DNA from: Melioribacter sp051488665
GTDB taxonomy: Bacteria > Bacteroidota > Ignavibacteria > Ignavibacteriales > Melioribacteraceae
NCBI RefSeq assembly: GCF_051488665.1
Contig: NZ_JBPSEG010000001.1
Location: 310,001-374,000 of the forward strand
Length of the DNA stretch: 64,000 nt
Direction: 5' to 3'
Part shown: one piece after another, positions 36,587-45,627 of the stretch
Position numbering within the stretch: the first letter of the stretch is position 1
How the letters are laid out: every line of letters starts with the position of its first letter
Program-made: the position numbers and the translations under genes
The notes under the pieces: model-generated
Told to the model about the DNA's origin: nothing
What the model saw: only the letters and a program-made list of their open reading frames with translations
The model's database searches: none

Positions 36587-36994
36587 TCAATCTTTTAACG
36601 CTCTGCCCGTTTGTTTGTACAAGCTTATATTCTGCTCTATCACGCGCGCTATGCCAAGGCATATCAGCAATACTATTACGCTCGTTATTACGGACGCAAC
36701 GCCCATCGAGAATAGCGCCGGGTTCAATATCCGTTCGAAACGTTCGCCGTTGTAGACCCATTCGAACGCTCTGCCTATTAGAACGAATCCGCCAATGAAA
36801 CTGAGCGCAAAATAGATCCATCCCATCGCTTTAAGCCAGATTGCAATCTCCGAGGAAAAAATTCTTTTTGCCGCCGTTATTTCCCGCCTTTCAGCCGCTC
36901 TTGCGCCTTCTAGGCTTTCGCCGCATTTTGCGCAGTCTTCCGCTTCCGCAGCATTTGCAGTTCTGCACACCGGGCATATTATTTTGTCGGCCAT
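36587..36994 (-). CDS. Zinc-ribbon membrane protein
   Basis: 135 residues. N-terminal double-CxxC zinc ribbon (CPVCRTANAAEAEDCAKCG), a linker, and two membrane helices (about 55-76 and 93-116). Between the repressor-side small gene and the RexA-like gene. Function unknown; typical of membrane-tethered accessory proteins. Confidence 0.6.
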   Translation of the reverse strand: MADKIICPVCRTANAAEAEDCAKCGESLEGARAAERREITAAKRIFSSEIAIWLKAMGWIYFALSFIGGFVLIGRAFEWVYNGERFERILNPALFSMGVASVITSVIVLLICLGIARVIEQNISLYKQTGRALKD

Positions 36995-37012
36995 GTCTGC
37001 CTCGTTATTAAT

Positions 37013-37297
37013 TTAAATATATTTTACTGCCGTTCCGTATACATTATAATTCCAACCTGCTCCCATCATACCTGAAGAGACAATACAATCGATTTTTAAC
37101 CCATATATTGCATCTGCGCCTAGCTCTTTCCCTTTTTTAGCAATAATTTTAACTAATTCTTGGACGAGGTCATCGTAAGATATTTTACCATATTTTTCCT
37201 TCGTAAACATTGTTGCGTGATAATATGATACGATACCAATTGATTCGCAATTTCTAGTAGGCGACGTCGTAAATATCGGTATTTCATACGCGTTCAT
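37013..37297 (-). CDS. YbjQ-like small protein
   Basis: 94 residues from ATG 37297, chosen because GGAGG lies 6 nt before it. IPIFTTSPTRNCESIGIVS...LVKIIAKKGKELGADAIYGLKID has the YbjQ/DUF74 shape (beta-strand, helix with A-D-A-I). Family members form small pentamers of unknown role. Next gene after the repressor. Confidence 0.55.
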   Translation of the reverse strand: MNAYEIPIFTTSPTRNCESIGIVSYYHATMFTKEKYGKISYDDLVQELVKIIAKKGKELGADAIYGLKIDCIVSSGMMGAGWNYNVYGTAVKYI

Positions 37298-37318
37298 TTT
37301 ACCCTCCATATCATTTTG

Positions 37319-38011
37319 TTAAACATCCTTAATAATCTTTACTACTTTTTTCATGAATTTTATTTGCTTTCTATATATAATATCCGGAGCATACTTTTGA
37401 TTATCCGAATAGACAATTATAAAATCCTCATGATGTTTTATTCGCCTTATAATATGAGAGCCGTTTATATTTACAATAACGGCAATATTGCCGTCTTTAA
37501 TATTTTTTAGCATGTCAACTATAATAAAATCGCCCTTCATTATAGTCGGCGCCATCGAATCGTCTTCCGCCGTAAGCGCGGCGCATTTATCGTGGTTGTA
37601 AGGCAGCGATATAAAATCTGCGTTGGCATAAGTTTCCGGTTTATCAAGTTCTTCCATTTTTTCGGGCAGTTCCGTAACGATCGGAAAAATGTTTTTCTTC
37701 TGCTTTTTCATATATCGATATACGTCTTCCCTTACCCGGCTTTCGAGCGACTGCTTAAGCCCGTATTGGAAGACCGTATTAAAAGCTTCCTTCGGCTCGT
37801 TAATCTCCTGCCCAGTTATCAACCAGCCTAAATCCACGTCTCCTATCTCTGCTATTTTTTTCAGAGTCTCTATGTCGGGTTCTCGGTCATCTGTCTCATA
37901 TAAACTAATAGCTGAGGCTGTTGAGAGCCCTATTGATAAGGCAAACTCTGTCTGGTTTAATCCGAGTTTTTTTCTTATTGAATATATTCTTTTCCCTAAA
38001 GAATTTTTCAT
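37319..38011 (-). CDS. Prophage repressor (HTH + S24 domain)
   Basis: 230 residues from ATG 38011; a TTG at 38035 is possible but would overlap the early promoter. Residues about 5-65: Cro/CI-type HTH (LNQTEFALSIGLSTASAISLYE). Residues about 130-225: S24 fold with the Ser nucleophile in DDSMAPTI. The position of the catalytic Lys is occupied by Arg (IIRRIK), so self-cleavage may be lost. Divergent from the early genes. Confidence 0.88.
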   Translation of the reverse strand: MKNSLGKRIYSIRKKLGLNQTEFALSIGLSTASAISLYETDDREPDIETLKKIAEIGDVDLGWLITGQEINEPKEAFNTVFQYGLKQSLESRVREDVYRYMKKQKKNIFPIVTELPEKMEELDKPETYANADFISLPYNHDKCAALTAEDDSMAPTIMKGDFIIVDMLKNIKDGNIAVIVNINGSHIIRRIKHHEDFIIVYSDNQKYAPDIIYRKQIKFMKKVVKIIKDV

Positions 38012-38028
38012 ATTGTTATTATTTTTAC

Positions 38029-38059
38029 TTGACAATATTTTTGCATTATGTTAACTTTG
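38029..38059 (+). promoter_or_regulatory. Early promoter and likely operator
   Basis: TTGACA (38029-38034), 17-bp gap, TAACTTTG (38052-38059), which fits the Bacteroidota TAnnTTTG element. TTGCAT is repeated at 38041 and 38057, 16 bp apart, a possible repressor half-site. Confidence 0.5.
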
Positions 38060-38095
38060 CATGTGACACTAATTTTACTAAAGGATAATAATAAA

Positions 38096-38272
38096 ATGAA
38101 ACATAATTTCCACCCGGACTTCAACAAAAGACTCGTTAACAAATCCGAAATAGCCCGGCTCCTGGGAATAAGCCGTCCTTACGTTTCGATGCTGATGAGC
38201 GGAGCCAGGAAGAACCCGGAGATGCTCGAACGCATTAAATCTATTATCAAACAACAGTTAAAAAAAGTTTAA
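38096..38272 (+). CDS. Ner/Cro-like small HTH protein
   Basis: 58 residues from ATG 38096 (AAAGGA 10 nt upstream). RLVNKSEIARLLGISRPYVSMLMSGARKNPEMLERIKSII is a complete HTH. Place and size fit Mu Ner, which shuts down early and repressor transcription. Confidence 0.75.
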   Translation: MKHNFHPDFNKRLVNKSEIARLLGISRPYVSMLMSGARKNPEMLERIKSIIKQQLKKV

Positions 38273-38356
38273 CGCTGTGCAAATATACTTTTATAAATAT
38301 GCCATAGCCATTAAAATTTTAACCGGGCACATAAAAATTTGACGAGGGAAATTATA

Positions 38357-38827
38357 ATGTCAATCCCAAGGTCGTTAAAAGAAGCGCTTTACAACACAAT
38401 CCACCGCAACAAAAAATCCATTAATGAAATTGCAGAAGAATGCAGCTGCAGCGCGTCGGTTCTGTATCGCTATTGCGCAGACGAGGATACGACCAGCTAC
38501 GCCGACTTTCCGCTGCGCCGGCTCATTCCGCTGCTCAACGCCACAAACGACGATTCCATACTCGATTACCTCGAAGCCCGCCGCGGAAGAATTGCTTTCA
38601 GGATACCGAAAGTGGCGATAAAAAAAATGGACGAAGGCGTTATTGTGGAAGAATACCAGAAAGCCACGATCGAAGCCGTTGCGGCATTGAGAAAGTTTTT
38701 GTCCGAACCAAATAAAAAAAATTTCGACATTGTCGAAGACGCATTGATTAACTGTATGAAGTCAACTGCGTCCTGCAAAAAGTATTGCGACAAAAAAATG
38801 AGCGGTCAGCTCGAAATGAATCTATAA
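38357..38827 (+). CDS. Phage regulatory CII-like protein
   Basis: 156 residues from ATG 38357 (GAGGGA upstream). INEIAEECSCSASVLYRYCADEDTTSYADFPLRRLIPLLNATND matches the CP76/CII-type phage regulator group. C-terminal helices. Likely controls early gene choice. Follows Ner. Confidence 0.6.
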   Translation: MSIPRSLKEALYNTIHRNKKSINEIAEECSCSASVLYRYCADEDTTSYADFPLRRLIPLLNATNDDSILDYLEARRGRIAFRIPKVAIKKMDEGVIVEEYQKATIEAVAALRKFLSEPNKKNFDIVEDALINCMKSTASCKKYCDKKMSGQLEMNL

Positions 38828-38855
38828 GTTAAAATTAAAACAGGAGAAAGAAGCC

Positions 38856-39068
38856 ATGTTAAAAACAAAATTATATGATACTTTAACCGATCAGGATTTA
38901 ATGACTCGTATAAAACAATACAAAGCTGATGCTGAAGCCATTACAAAAGAAATGGGGACTTTGCTTTCGATTATCAGTAGGGATTTGAAAGATCTAGGGA
39001 TCAATATATCAATATTGAATGACTTGGTGTCCGAAAAAGAAAAACGCAATAATAAGAAGATTAATTAA
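38856..39068 (+). CDS. Small early phage protein
   Basis: 70 residues, helical, AT-rich. Preceded by CAGGAG. Unknown. Confidence 0.5.
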   Translation: MLKTKLYDTLTDQDLMTRIKQYKADAEAITKEMGTLLSIISRDLKDLGINISILNDLVSEKEKRNNKKIN

Positions 39069-39195
39069 TAAATCAGAGGATTTTGCAAAATTAATGATGG
39101 TAATAAGATTACAATAAAAGTTAAATAAAATAGTAGTAAAATCTTCATTATTATTAAGTCTTTATGCAATTATAGAAGGAGATAAATAAGAGGAG

Positions 39196-39873
39196 ATGGA
39201 GACAAATAATATTGTATATATAGGAAAAGAATATAATAGAGCAGATATTGCACATAAGTACGATGAACTCCGAAGACTGTCAAAAATAGTGAATTGCTAT
39301 ACTTACTGGCAAATTTATAGACATCATTTATTTATAGAATTGGGTTATAATAATATTTATGACTATGCTAGACAGAAGGATAATTATTCTAAAGGTTATG
39401 TAAACAAATTGATTAAAATTGGTAATTGTTTTTTTACATATATTGAAGAAAATACAGATAGGCTCACGCGTGAGCAAGAATTAAATTTAAATGATATTAC
39501 AAATTGGCTCACTATGAGCTACCTTTCGTCAATACCTATTCGTAATTTATATCCTTTAACACGTCTTCCTGAAAAACAAAGAGAGCGTTTAGTAAAAGAA
39601 GGAATAGTTATTATCCGGGGTAAAGTAAGAACTATCAACGAATTAAAAAAATTAACTGACAAAGAGATTTCTTTATTAATGAGAAAAAAGCCATTGATAA
39701 AAATAAAAAATGACGAACTAACTCCGGAGATAGCGCATGATAAAGTAGCAACGCATATTAATGCTATTTCAGAAATAGCAAAGAGATGCACTTTTCTTGA
39801 TAAGACAGACGCCGTACACATTAATAATTGTTTCGATTCTCTAATTAATGTTTTCAAGAGACATATTAATTAG
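39196..39873 (+). CDS. Unknown AT-rich early protein
   Basis: 225 residues, highly charged and Asn/Ile/Lys rich; the DNA is visibly more AT-rich than its neighbours. HLFIELGYNNIYDYARQKDNYSKGYVNKLIKIGN near residue 47 resembles small DNA-binding helices of ParB/DUF3102-type proteins. It immediately precedes the transposase start. Likely a recent insertion; function unknown. Confidence 0.5.
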   Translation: METNNIVYIGKEYNRADIAHKYDELRRLSKIVNCYTYWQIYRHHLFIELGYNNIYDYARQKDNYSKGYVNKLIKIGNCFFTYIEENTDRLTREQELNLNDITNWLTMSYLSSIPIRNLYPLTRLPEKQRERLVKEGIVIIRGKVRTINELKKLTDKEISLLMRKKPLIKIKNDELTPEIAHDKVATHINAISEIAKRCTFLDKTDAVHINNCFDSLINVFKRHIN

Positions 39874-39883
39874 GAGGGGGCTC

Positions 39884-41692
39884 TTGAAGCAGATTAATTA
39901 TTTAGACCCAAAATCATTATCTCCTAAGAGATATAAAGAGAATAATGTTACAAACCCTGTGAATAGGGAAATCATTCATAGACACAAAGAATCTCACTCT
40001 CTTACAGACGAAGAAGAACTACAATGCAACGCGTATGTGGGAGTAATTAAATTGTATCTTGAATACCTAAATAAAAACGGCAAAGGCAAGGAATCGAGGG
40101 AAAAGTTTGTTAATATCTACAACGGCGGGGCGTATCCGGAACTGATGAAATACACCGGAGCAATAGGCAGCTGGAAAACCATCGAACGCTGGAAGGTTGA
40201 TTATAAACGCTCCGGAAACGACATGCGCATATTCATGAGAAGCAAACGCAAACGAGGGATGCAGGTTACTCCGGAACAATCGGCAATCCTTATCAAGTAC
40301 GTCCTGAACCCAAACAAACCTGCGATTTCCGAAGCTATACGAATGGCAATAGAAGAATTCAAAGCAAAAGATATTACTCCTATTCTGAGCTCCCAGACGT
40401 ACAGGAGATATTTGGACAAATGGAAAGTTGAACATTACGCCGACTGGGTATTCTACCGCGAAGGCGAACAGGCTCTTGACGACAAAGTTTTGCCCTACCT
40501 GGAACGCGATTACGACAGGATAGAAGTCGGCGATATTATAGTAGCCGACGGTCATAAGCTGAATTTTGAGATTATAAATCCCTACACCGGCAAGCCCAAA
40601 CGCATGATGCTTATACTCTACTTCGACATGAAAAGCTCGATGCCCCTCGGCTGGGAAATAGACCCTAGCGAAAACACTCAGGCAATCAAATCCGCTCTGC
40701 GACGTTCGATTATACGGCTGGGCAAATATCCCAAAGTTGTTTATATGGACAACGGTCGGGCTTTCAATGCGGATTATTTTACAAAACCGGTCGAAATGCT
40801 GAACATTGTAAGCACATTCGAACGTCTCGGTATAAAAACAATTACCGCGATTCCGTACCACGGGCAATCGAAAACAATCGAGAGATTTTTCCGTACGTTC
40901 GGGGAACTGGAACGCCTGGCGCCGACATACGTAGGAGCGTCGATAAGCTCTCAGCCGCCGAGGATGCACCGCGGCGAAAAACTGCACGTTAAGCTATACG
41001 AAAAATTAATGAGCGGCACGACCATCGACATCTTTGCGGCGCATAAAGCGATAGCGTGGTGGTTCGATCAATACGCCCACAGAGTTCAACAGAACGGACA
41101 TCTTAAAGGATTGACGCCGGCGGAAGTGTTCGAAGCGGGCAAAGGACCCGGTGTGGACAAAGAAGAACTCGACTTTTTGATGATGAAAACCAGAATAACA
41201 ACCGTATACCGGAACGGCATAAGGATGTTCAACGGTCACTACTGGAACGAAGCTTTATTCGGCAAAAAATGGGACGAAGTGCTCGTGCGCTATGACATTC
41301 AGAACACCGATTCGATTTACGTTTACGATAAAAACGATAATTTTATATGCAAAGCCGAACGAGTCGAAAAGGTTCATCCGGCGGCGGTAATACTCGGCGA
41401 CGAAGAAGACGTACGTCGGTTCCGCGAACGAATTGAAATGAAAGCGCGGATGAAAAAACCGATTGTATCGGACGCTCGCGAATTTCTGAAACAAGAGGTT
41501 TACCCGGCGGTTAAAGAACAATTCGAAACGAACGTGCTTCAGATTGAAGCCGGCTCGGAACGGCAAAGCGCCGCGGATAACAAACCCGCAAAAACAAAAA
41601 AGAAAAAAAGAGATTTGATCGACAGCTGGTCGCTTCCGGAAGACGCAAAGATTAAAAACATAGATTTAATACCTAAAGCAGCGGAGGGCTGA
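39884..41692 (+). CDS. MuA-like transposase
   Basis: 602 residues from TTG 39884, chosen for AGGAGG at 7 nt; the ATG at 39848 lies inside the previous gene with no ribosome site. Order: N-terminal DNA-binding helices, DDE integrase core with VADGHKL (first Asp), YMDNGRAF (second Asp) and KTIERFF (Glu, 44 residues later), then a beta-barrel domain and a charged C-terminus for MuB contact. Carries out replicative transposition. Confidence 0.93.
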   Translation: MKQINYLDPKSLSPKRYKENNVTNPVNREIIHRHKESHSLTDEEELQCNAYVGVIKLYLEYLNKNGKGKESREKFVNIYNGGAYPELMKYTGAIGSWKTIERWKVDYKRSGNDMRIFMRSKRKRGMQVTPEQSAILIKYVLNPNKPAISEAIRMAIEEFKAKDITPILSSQTYRRYLDKWKVEHYADWVFYREGEQALDDKVLPYLERDYDRIEVGDIIVADGHKLNFEIINPYTGKPKRMMLILYFDMKSSMPLGWEIDPSENTQAIKSALRRSIIRLGKYPKVVYMDNGRAFNADYFTKPVEMLNIVSTFERLGIKTITAIPYHGQSKTIERFFRTFGELERLAPTYVGASISSQPPRMHRGEKLHVKLYEKLMSGTTIDIFAAHKAIAWWFDQYAHRVQQNGHLKGLTPAEVFEAGKGPGVDKEELDFLMMKTRITTVYRNGIRMFNGHYWNEALFGKKWDEVLVRYDIQNTDSIYVYDKNDNFICKAERVEKVHPAAVILGDEEDVRRFRERIEMKARMKKPIVSDAREFLKQEVYPAVKEQFETNVLQIEAGSERQSAADNKPAKTKKKKRDLIDSWSLPEDAKIKNIDLIPKAAEG

Positions 41693-41694
41693 GG

Positions 41695-42129
41695 ATGAAG
41701 AAAAAATCCGGAATGGAAAAGTTTTTGGCGCGCGTTAAAAAACAAAAAGCGCTCGGCATCATCTACAACATTCCGAACGTGGACGCGGCGTTGCTGGTTA
41801 ACCGTCTGCTCGACGAAAAGAAACACATTGTAATCAACGCCCGCGACGCTTACACGTCTGCAATGCTCAAATACCGTCTCGGTTCCAAACTTAAAGTGAA
41901 AGGGCTTTCGTTCAACATGCTGCCTGAACTCCTTCAGGGGAAAATTATTACGGTCAACAACGCGGATATGATTAAAGAAAGCTATGCGCGCGTGTTCGAC
42001 GACTTCCGCCGCTACGGCGTTCCTCTTCTTCTTCTTATGCACTCGGATTCGGCAATGAAAGATTTGCGCAAATGGCCGTCTTATACGCGCGTGATGACCA
42101 TAGAAGCGGACTTCAAACTGCTGAATTGA
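41695..42129 (+). CDS. Unknown protein between transposase A and B
   Basis: 144 residues; NLP-like compact alpha/beta (ALGIIYNIPNVDAALLVNRLLDE...VINARDAYTSAMLKY). Not recognised. Mu has no gene here. Starts 3 bp after the transposase stop, so co-translated. Confidence 0.5.
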   Translation: MKKKSGMEKFLARVKKQKALGIIYNIPNVDAALLVNRLLDEKKHIVINARDAYTSAMLKYRLGSKLKVKGLSFNMLPELLQGKIITVNNADMIKESYARVFDDFRRYGVPLLLLMHSDSAMKDLRKWPSYTRVMTIEADFKLLN

Positions 42130-42144
42130 AGTTTTTTAATTAAG

Positions 42145-42183
42145 CCCGCGGCTGCTGAGCCGCCAAGCATAGCCAGCCGCGGG
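42145..42183 (+). terminator. Strong hairpin before the MuB-like gene
   Basis: CCCGCGGCTG pairs perfectly with CAGCCGCGGG (10 bp, 19-nt loop), no T-run. Could set the A:B expression ratio by attenuation or mRNA processing. Confidence 0.5.
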
Positions 42184-42221
42184 GATTAACCTCACTTCAA
42201 AGAGAAGGAGGACTTTAAAAT

Positions 42222-43181
42222 ATGTCAAATCTCTCAAACGAGCAAATCCGGGCAATCATCGACCGTCTGATTGAATTCCAGAAGAACAATCCCGCTTCAA
42301 TCTCGTCGGACCGCGCAGTCGGAAACAACACCGGTTACAGCGCGACAACTATTAATCAATTCAAAAACGGGAAATATCCAGCAAGCGGATCGCTCAGCGA
42401 AATTGCGCTGAAAGTTGCAAATTATCTCGATAACGTTTCTGCGTCGCAGCAGGATTACCTCAATCGCGGCACGTTAAAATTTGCAATGACAACAGCAGCT
42501 TCGCACATTTTCAAAGCCGCTCATTATGCATTAACCCAAGGAACTATTTCCGTAATAACCGGCGTTCCTGGATGCGGCAAAACTCACGCAGTCAAGGAAT
42601 TCAAACGCCGCAACCCGACATCGGTTCTTATCGAAGTTACGCCGTTGGTAACAAGACGCAGTTTAATCGAAGACATCTGCAACGAAATCCGTATTCCCGT
42701 TTTCAATTACAAAGGGGACAGACCGGTTCCTGTTTCTTCGAACGAACTTTTCCGCTCGATAGTAAACGTGCTGGGCGGCACGAAACGTCTTCTTATAATT
42801 GACGAAGGCGAAAACCTTACGGTTCAATGCCTTGAAGTAATACGCCGCATTCAGGATTTTACAGAAATCGGTATGCTGCTTTCCGGAACCGGCAGGCTGC
42901 TCGACCGTCTGCGCGGAACGCGCAAGGAATTGCAGCAGCTCTTCAGCCGTGTCGGTTATCAGAAAGAAATAAGAACTCTTGAACTCGACGACGTGCGCGC
43001 AATACTCGATGTTAATTATCCCGAAGCAAAAAATTTCGCCGCCACTTTCCTGTCGCTCTCTAAACACAACGGACGCTATTTACAGCATCTCATATCTCTC
43101 GTTAAAAGAACGGTTCACGAAACCGGCGAACCTTTGAGCGACGATCTTATAGACAGCGCGGCAAGTTCGTTATTAACATAA
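42222..43181 (+). CDS. MuB-like AAA+ ATPase
   Basis: 319 residues. N-terminal HTH (about 30-65: SDRAVGNNTGYSATTINQFKNG), Walker A GVPGCGKT (114-121), Walker B LLIIDEGE (about 190), sensor LLSGTGRLLDRLRG. Selects target DNA and activates the transposase; Mu target immunity depends on it. AGGAGG precedes the ATG. Confidence 0.9.
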   Translation: MSNLSNEQIRAIIDRLIEFQKNNPASISSDRAVGNNTGYSATTINQFKNGKYPASGSLSEIALKVANYLDNVSASQQDYLNRGTLKFAMTTAASHIFKAAHYALTQGTISVITGVPGCGKTHAVKEFKRRNPTSVLIEVTPLVTRRSLIEDICNEIRIPVFNYKGDRPVPVSSNELFRSIVNVLGGTKRLLIIDEGENLTVQCLEVIRRIQDFTEIGMLLSGTGRLLDRLRGTRKELQQLFSRVGYQKEIRTLELDDVRAILDVNYPEAKNFAATFLSLSKHNGRYLQHLISLVKRTVHETGEPLSDDLIDSAASSLLT

Positions 43182-43192
43182 GCGAGAATAAA

Positions 43193-43483
43193 ATGAACAT
43201 TGAATTCACAGAGCACAGCTGCCAGAGATTTTGCGAAAGGATCAACCCGAATCTGTTAAGTATAACGGATTATAATCAGCGATTAAGAGCGGCTAAACGC
43301 TCTCTTAAAACAATATTGAAAACGGCATATTATATAAGCGACAACGATCGCGGAGTTCTTTTGCGCAGCAATCTTTTCGGGTGTGACATTATTATTAAAC
43401 ATAAAAAACTTATTACCGTCTACGCTACGAACAAAAACGGAAAAAGGAGAAAAAAATGTCAGAATTATATGCGGCAGCGTTAA
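43193..43483 (+). CDS. Small basic early protein
   Basis: 96 residues; EFTEHSCQRFCERINPNLLS start resembles small toxin-like or RelE-type folds found in phages, without clear catalytic residues. Unknown. Confidence 0.45.
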   Translation: MNIEFTEHSCQRFCERINPNLLSITDYNQRLRAAKRSLKTILKTAYYISDNDRGVLLRSNLFGCDIIIKHKKLITVYATNKNGKRRKKCQNYMRQR

Positions 43484-43677
43484 AGCGGCTGCACAATGAC
43501 ATAGAAGAACTACTTTCGCAGCTGAAAAAAGTGAAGAACGATAATTACATGCAGTTATACAAAAGCTTGCAGCTGCAGAGACTAACCGAAGCCGAATACG
43601 ATCTTATCCGCTGCTCGATAAAGATAAAAGACCTTATAGACCTTGAAGAAAACGAACTGAACGGTGATGCATTATGA
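43456..43677 (+). CDS. Small early coiled-coil protein
   Basis: 73 residues, helical. Overlaps both neighbours (28 bp and 4 bp). AAAAAGGAGAAAAAA lies upstream. Unknown. Confidence 0.45.
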   Translation: MSELYAAALKRLHNDIEELLSQLKKVKNDNYMQLYKSLQLQRLTEAEYDLIRCSIKIKDLIDLEENELNGDAL

Positions 43678-43892
43678 TGCGCGTCAGCCCGGAAACAATA
43701 GAACGCGATTTGAAAGAGCTGCAGGAAGCTCACGGCAGCGATTTTATAAGGACCCTTTGCGCCGCGGTCATATACGAATATTGCTGGTGGAACTGGCGGC
43801 AGATGAAAGACGGCATTACTAACGATCCGGATTTCATTGAATTAATTAATAAGAGGAACGGTCATGAAAAAGAACAATCAATTGAAAGTTGA
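43674..43892 (+). CDS. Small early protein
   Basis: 72 residues; helical, with an aromatic patch YEYCWWNWRQM near residue 40. Unknown. Confidence 0.45.
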   Translation: MMRVSPETIERDLKELQEAHGSDFIRTLCAAVIYEYCWWNWRQMKDGITNDPDFIELINKRNGHEKEQSIES

Positions 43893-44106
43893 AATAAACG
43901 TTTCGGAAATTCTCGATGCGGTCTCGCCGGTCGATCTGATAGACAGACTTGCTCAGGAGCTATATAAAAAAATATATGACGACACGTGCGAGAGCGAACG
44001 CAAGGAAATAATAGCCGCATACTGCACGCTCAAAAAGCTGCACATCAAGCTGCTCGAAGGCTGCGTATATAACGACAGACGTATGAGAACAATATCGGTG
44101 AATTGA
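43864..44106 (+). CDS. Small early protein
   Basis: 80 residues, helical; overlaps the previous gene by 29 bp. AGAGGAACGG precedes the start. Unknown. Confidence 0.45.
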   Translation: MKKNNQLKVEINVSEILDAVSPVDLIDRLAQELYKKIYDDTCESERKEIIAAYCTLKKLHIKLLEGCVYNDRRMRTISVN

Positions 44107-44107
44107 T

Positions 44108-44527
44108 ATGTCTTTTAAGCAAAACATGCGAAAGCTGGAACGCATACAAAGATTCGGCGTAACCGTCGATCTTCCTCTTTTCAATCAGAAGGACGTTCCG
44201 GAAAAGAAGAAGCTGCCGGCATGGATATGGGACGGCAAGGAAATAAGCCGCCGCGCTTACGACGCGTTCAAAACGCAGTTTGCTCAAAAAGAAATAGAAT
44301 ACCTCCGCGCCGTGCTGGAACTGGGAGGCGAAGCGACGGATAACGAAATTGTAGACCTTCTCGGCTGGCCGCCGGGATACGTTAGCGCCAGACGAAACGC
44401 TCTTAAAGAGCTCGGCATTATAGTTTCATACGGCAAAACAAAACTTGGTCCCAGCGGCGTGCGGAACACTGTCTGGTCGATTAACTTTCAAAAACTTTAT
44501 CTGATAATAGAGGAGGCGGAATGTTAA
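44108..44527 (+). CDS. Winged-helix early protein
   Basis: 139 residues. EYLRAVLELGGEATDNEIVDLLGWPPGYVSARRNALKELGIIVSYG is a clear winged helix, so a DNA-binding regulator or replication helper. Ends over the start of the next small membrane gene. Confidence 0.6.
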   Translation: MSFKQNMRKLERIQRFGVTVDLPLFNQKDVPEKKKLPAWIWDGKEISRRAYDAFKTQFAQKEIEYLRAVLELGGEATDNEIVDLLGWPPGYVSARRNALKELGIIVSYGKTKLGPSGVRNTVWSINFQKLYLIIEEAEC

Positions 44528-44694
44528 TAGCGGCAGCTTTTGCGTTGGGAACTCTATTCGGTCTGATAATCGGCGGAATGCTCGCATCCGGGAAAGCCGA
44601 AGACCTGGTCAGAGAAAATTATATGCTTAAAAGGGAAATAGAAGAATTACATCATAAAAACAAAGAGGAATGCGATGCAACTGAGAAACTTTGA
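44521..44694 (+). CDS. Small single-pass membrane protein
   Basis: 57 residues: one N-terminal helix (LIAAAFALGTLFGLIIGGMLA) and a charged helix. Overlaps the winged-helix and Gam genes. Confidence 0.5.
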   Translation: MLIAAAFALGTLFGLIIGGMLASGKAEDLVRENYMLKREIEELHHKNKEECDATEKL

Positions 44695-45178
44695 CGACGT
44701 AAACAACGCTCTGCGAGAAATAGCCGAGTGCGATTCGTTCATTGCCGACCGCGAAATTAAGATGAACGAAAAAATTAACGAGCTGAAAAGCGCATACGAA
44801 GAAGAAACCTCCGAAGCGCGCTCCCGTAAACTTGCGCTCGAAAAAGAACTCGAAAAATTCTGCATCAAAAACAAAAACGAGTTCGGAAGCGCGCGAACCA
44901 AGAATCTCCTCTTCGGTAAAATATTCTTCCGCACCACGCCGCCTAAAGTGAGTTTGCTTAACCGCAAATACACTGTAGCAACGGCTGTAGAGCTCGCTTC
45001 GAAACTCTTTAAGAACAAATACGTGCGAATTAAGAAAGAGCTCGACAAAGACGCAATACTGGCTTCGTATGCCGCTAAGGAAATCGACGACGAACGACTC
45101 GCTGCCATAGGTTTGAAGATAGACCAGCAGGAAAAATTCGGGTACGAAATTAATTGGGAAAATCTGAAAGAGTCATGA
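44675..45178 (+). CDS. gam: Host-nuclease inhibitor Gam (Mu Gam-like)
   Basis: 167 residues. Long N-terminal coiled coil (EIAECDSFIADREIKMNEKINELKSAYEEE) followed by FGKIFFRTTPPKVSL and the C-terminal helices of Mu Gam/Ku-like proteins, which cap DNA ends against RecBCD. Overlaps the next start (ATGA). Confidence 0.85.
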   Translation: MQLRNFDDVNNALREIAECDSFIADREIKMNEKINELKSAYEEETSEARSRKLALEKELEKFCIKNKNEFGSARTKNLLFGKIFFRTTPPKVSLLNRKYTVATAVELASKLFKNKYVRIKKELDKDAILASYAAKEIDDERLAAIGLKIDQQEKFGYEINWENLKES

Positions 45179-45627
45179 CGGCGGCAGGCAGAAATATCGA
45201 ACCGGTTACCAGGACGCAAATAATCAAAATTCATGTTGCGGCAAAACAGTTGAATCTTTCGCGTCAGCAGTACGAAGACATTCTTTCCGGCTTCATCAAG
45301 CCGGACGGCTCGCCCTGCGCGAGCTCGAAAGATTTGGACCGGGATCAGGCGGAATATCTTCTAAGGATATTCCGCAAACTCGGGTTCAAGGAAACGAAAC
45401 GCGGCAGAGTTCTTAAATACGAAGAATATTCGCGACGCGACTATCGCTTTGCCGAGCCGCGCCAGATGCGGCTTATAGACGCGCTCTGGCATACGTCGCC
45501 GAAGGTGCGTAACAAAACCGACGCCGCGCTGAATCACTTTATTAAACGGATAGCCGGAGTGGATCATATCGGTTTTCTGCTTAAGAAAGACGTTCAAAAA
45601 GTAATTAAAGCCATACGGGAACTATGA
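45175..45627 (+). CDS. Mu gp16/GemA-like protein
   Basis: 150 residues from ATG 45175 (overlaps the Gam stop). TRTQIIKIHVAAKQLNLSRQQYEDILSGF is the DUF1018/gp16 start; C-terminal MRLIDALWHTSPKVRNKTDAALNHFI fits. Role in Mu relatives is host gene modulation. Confidence 0.8.
   Translation: MTAAGRNIEPVTRTQIIKIHVAAKQLNLSRQQYEDILSGFIKPDGSPCASSKDLDRDQAEYLLRIFRKLGFKETKRGRVLKYEEYSRRDYRFAEPRQMRLIDALWHTSPKVRNKTDAALNHFIKRIAGVDHIGFLLKKDVQKVIKAIREL

Noticed and set aside
40067..40987. 306-codon frame opposite the transposase
   Set aside because: Shadow of the DDE transposase; no ribosome site or family features.
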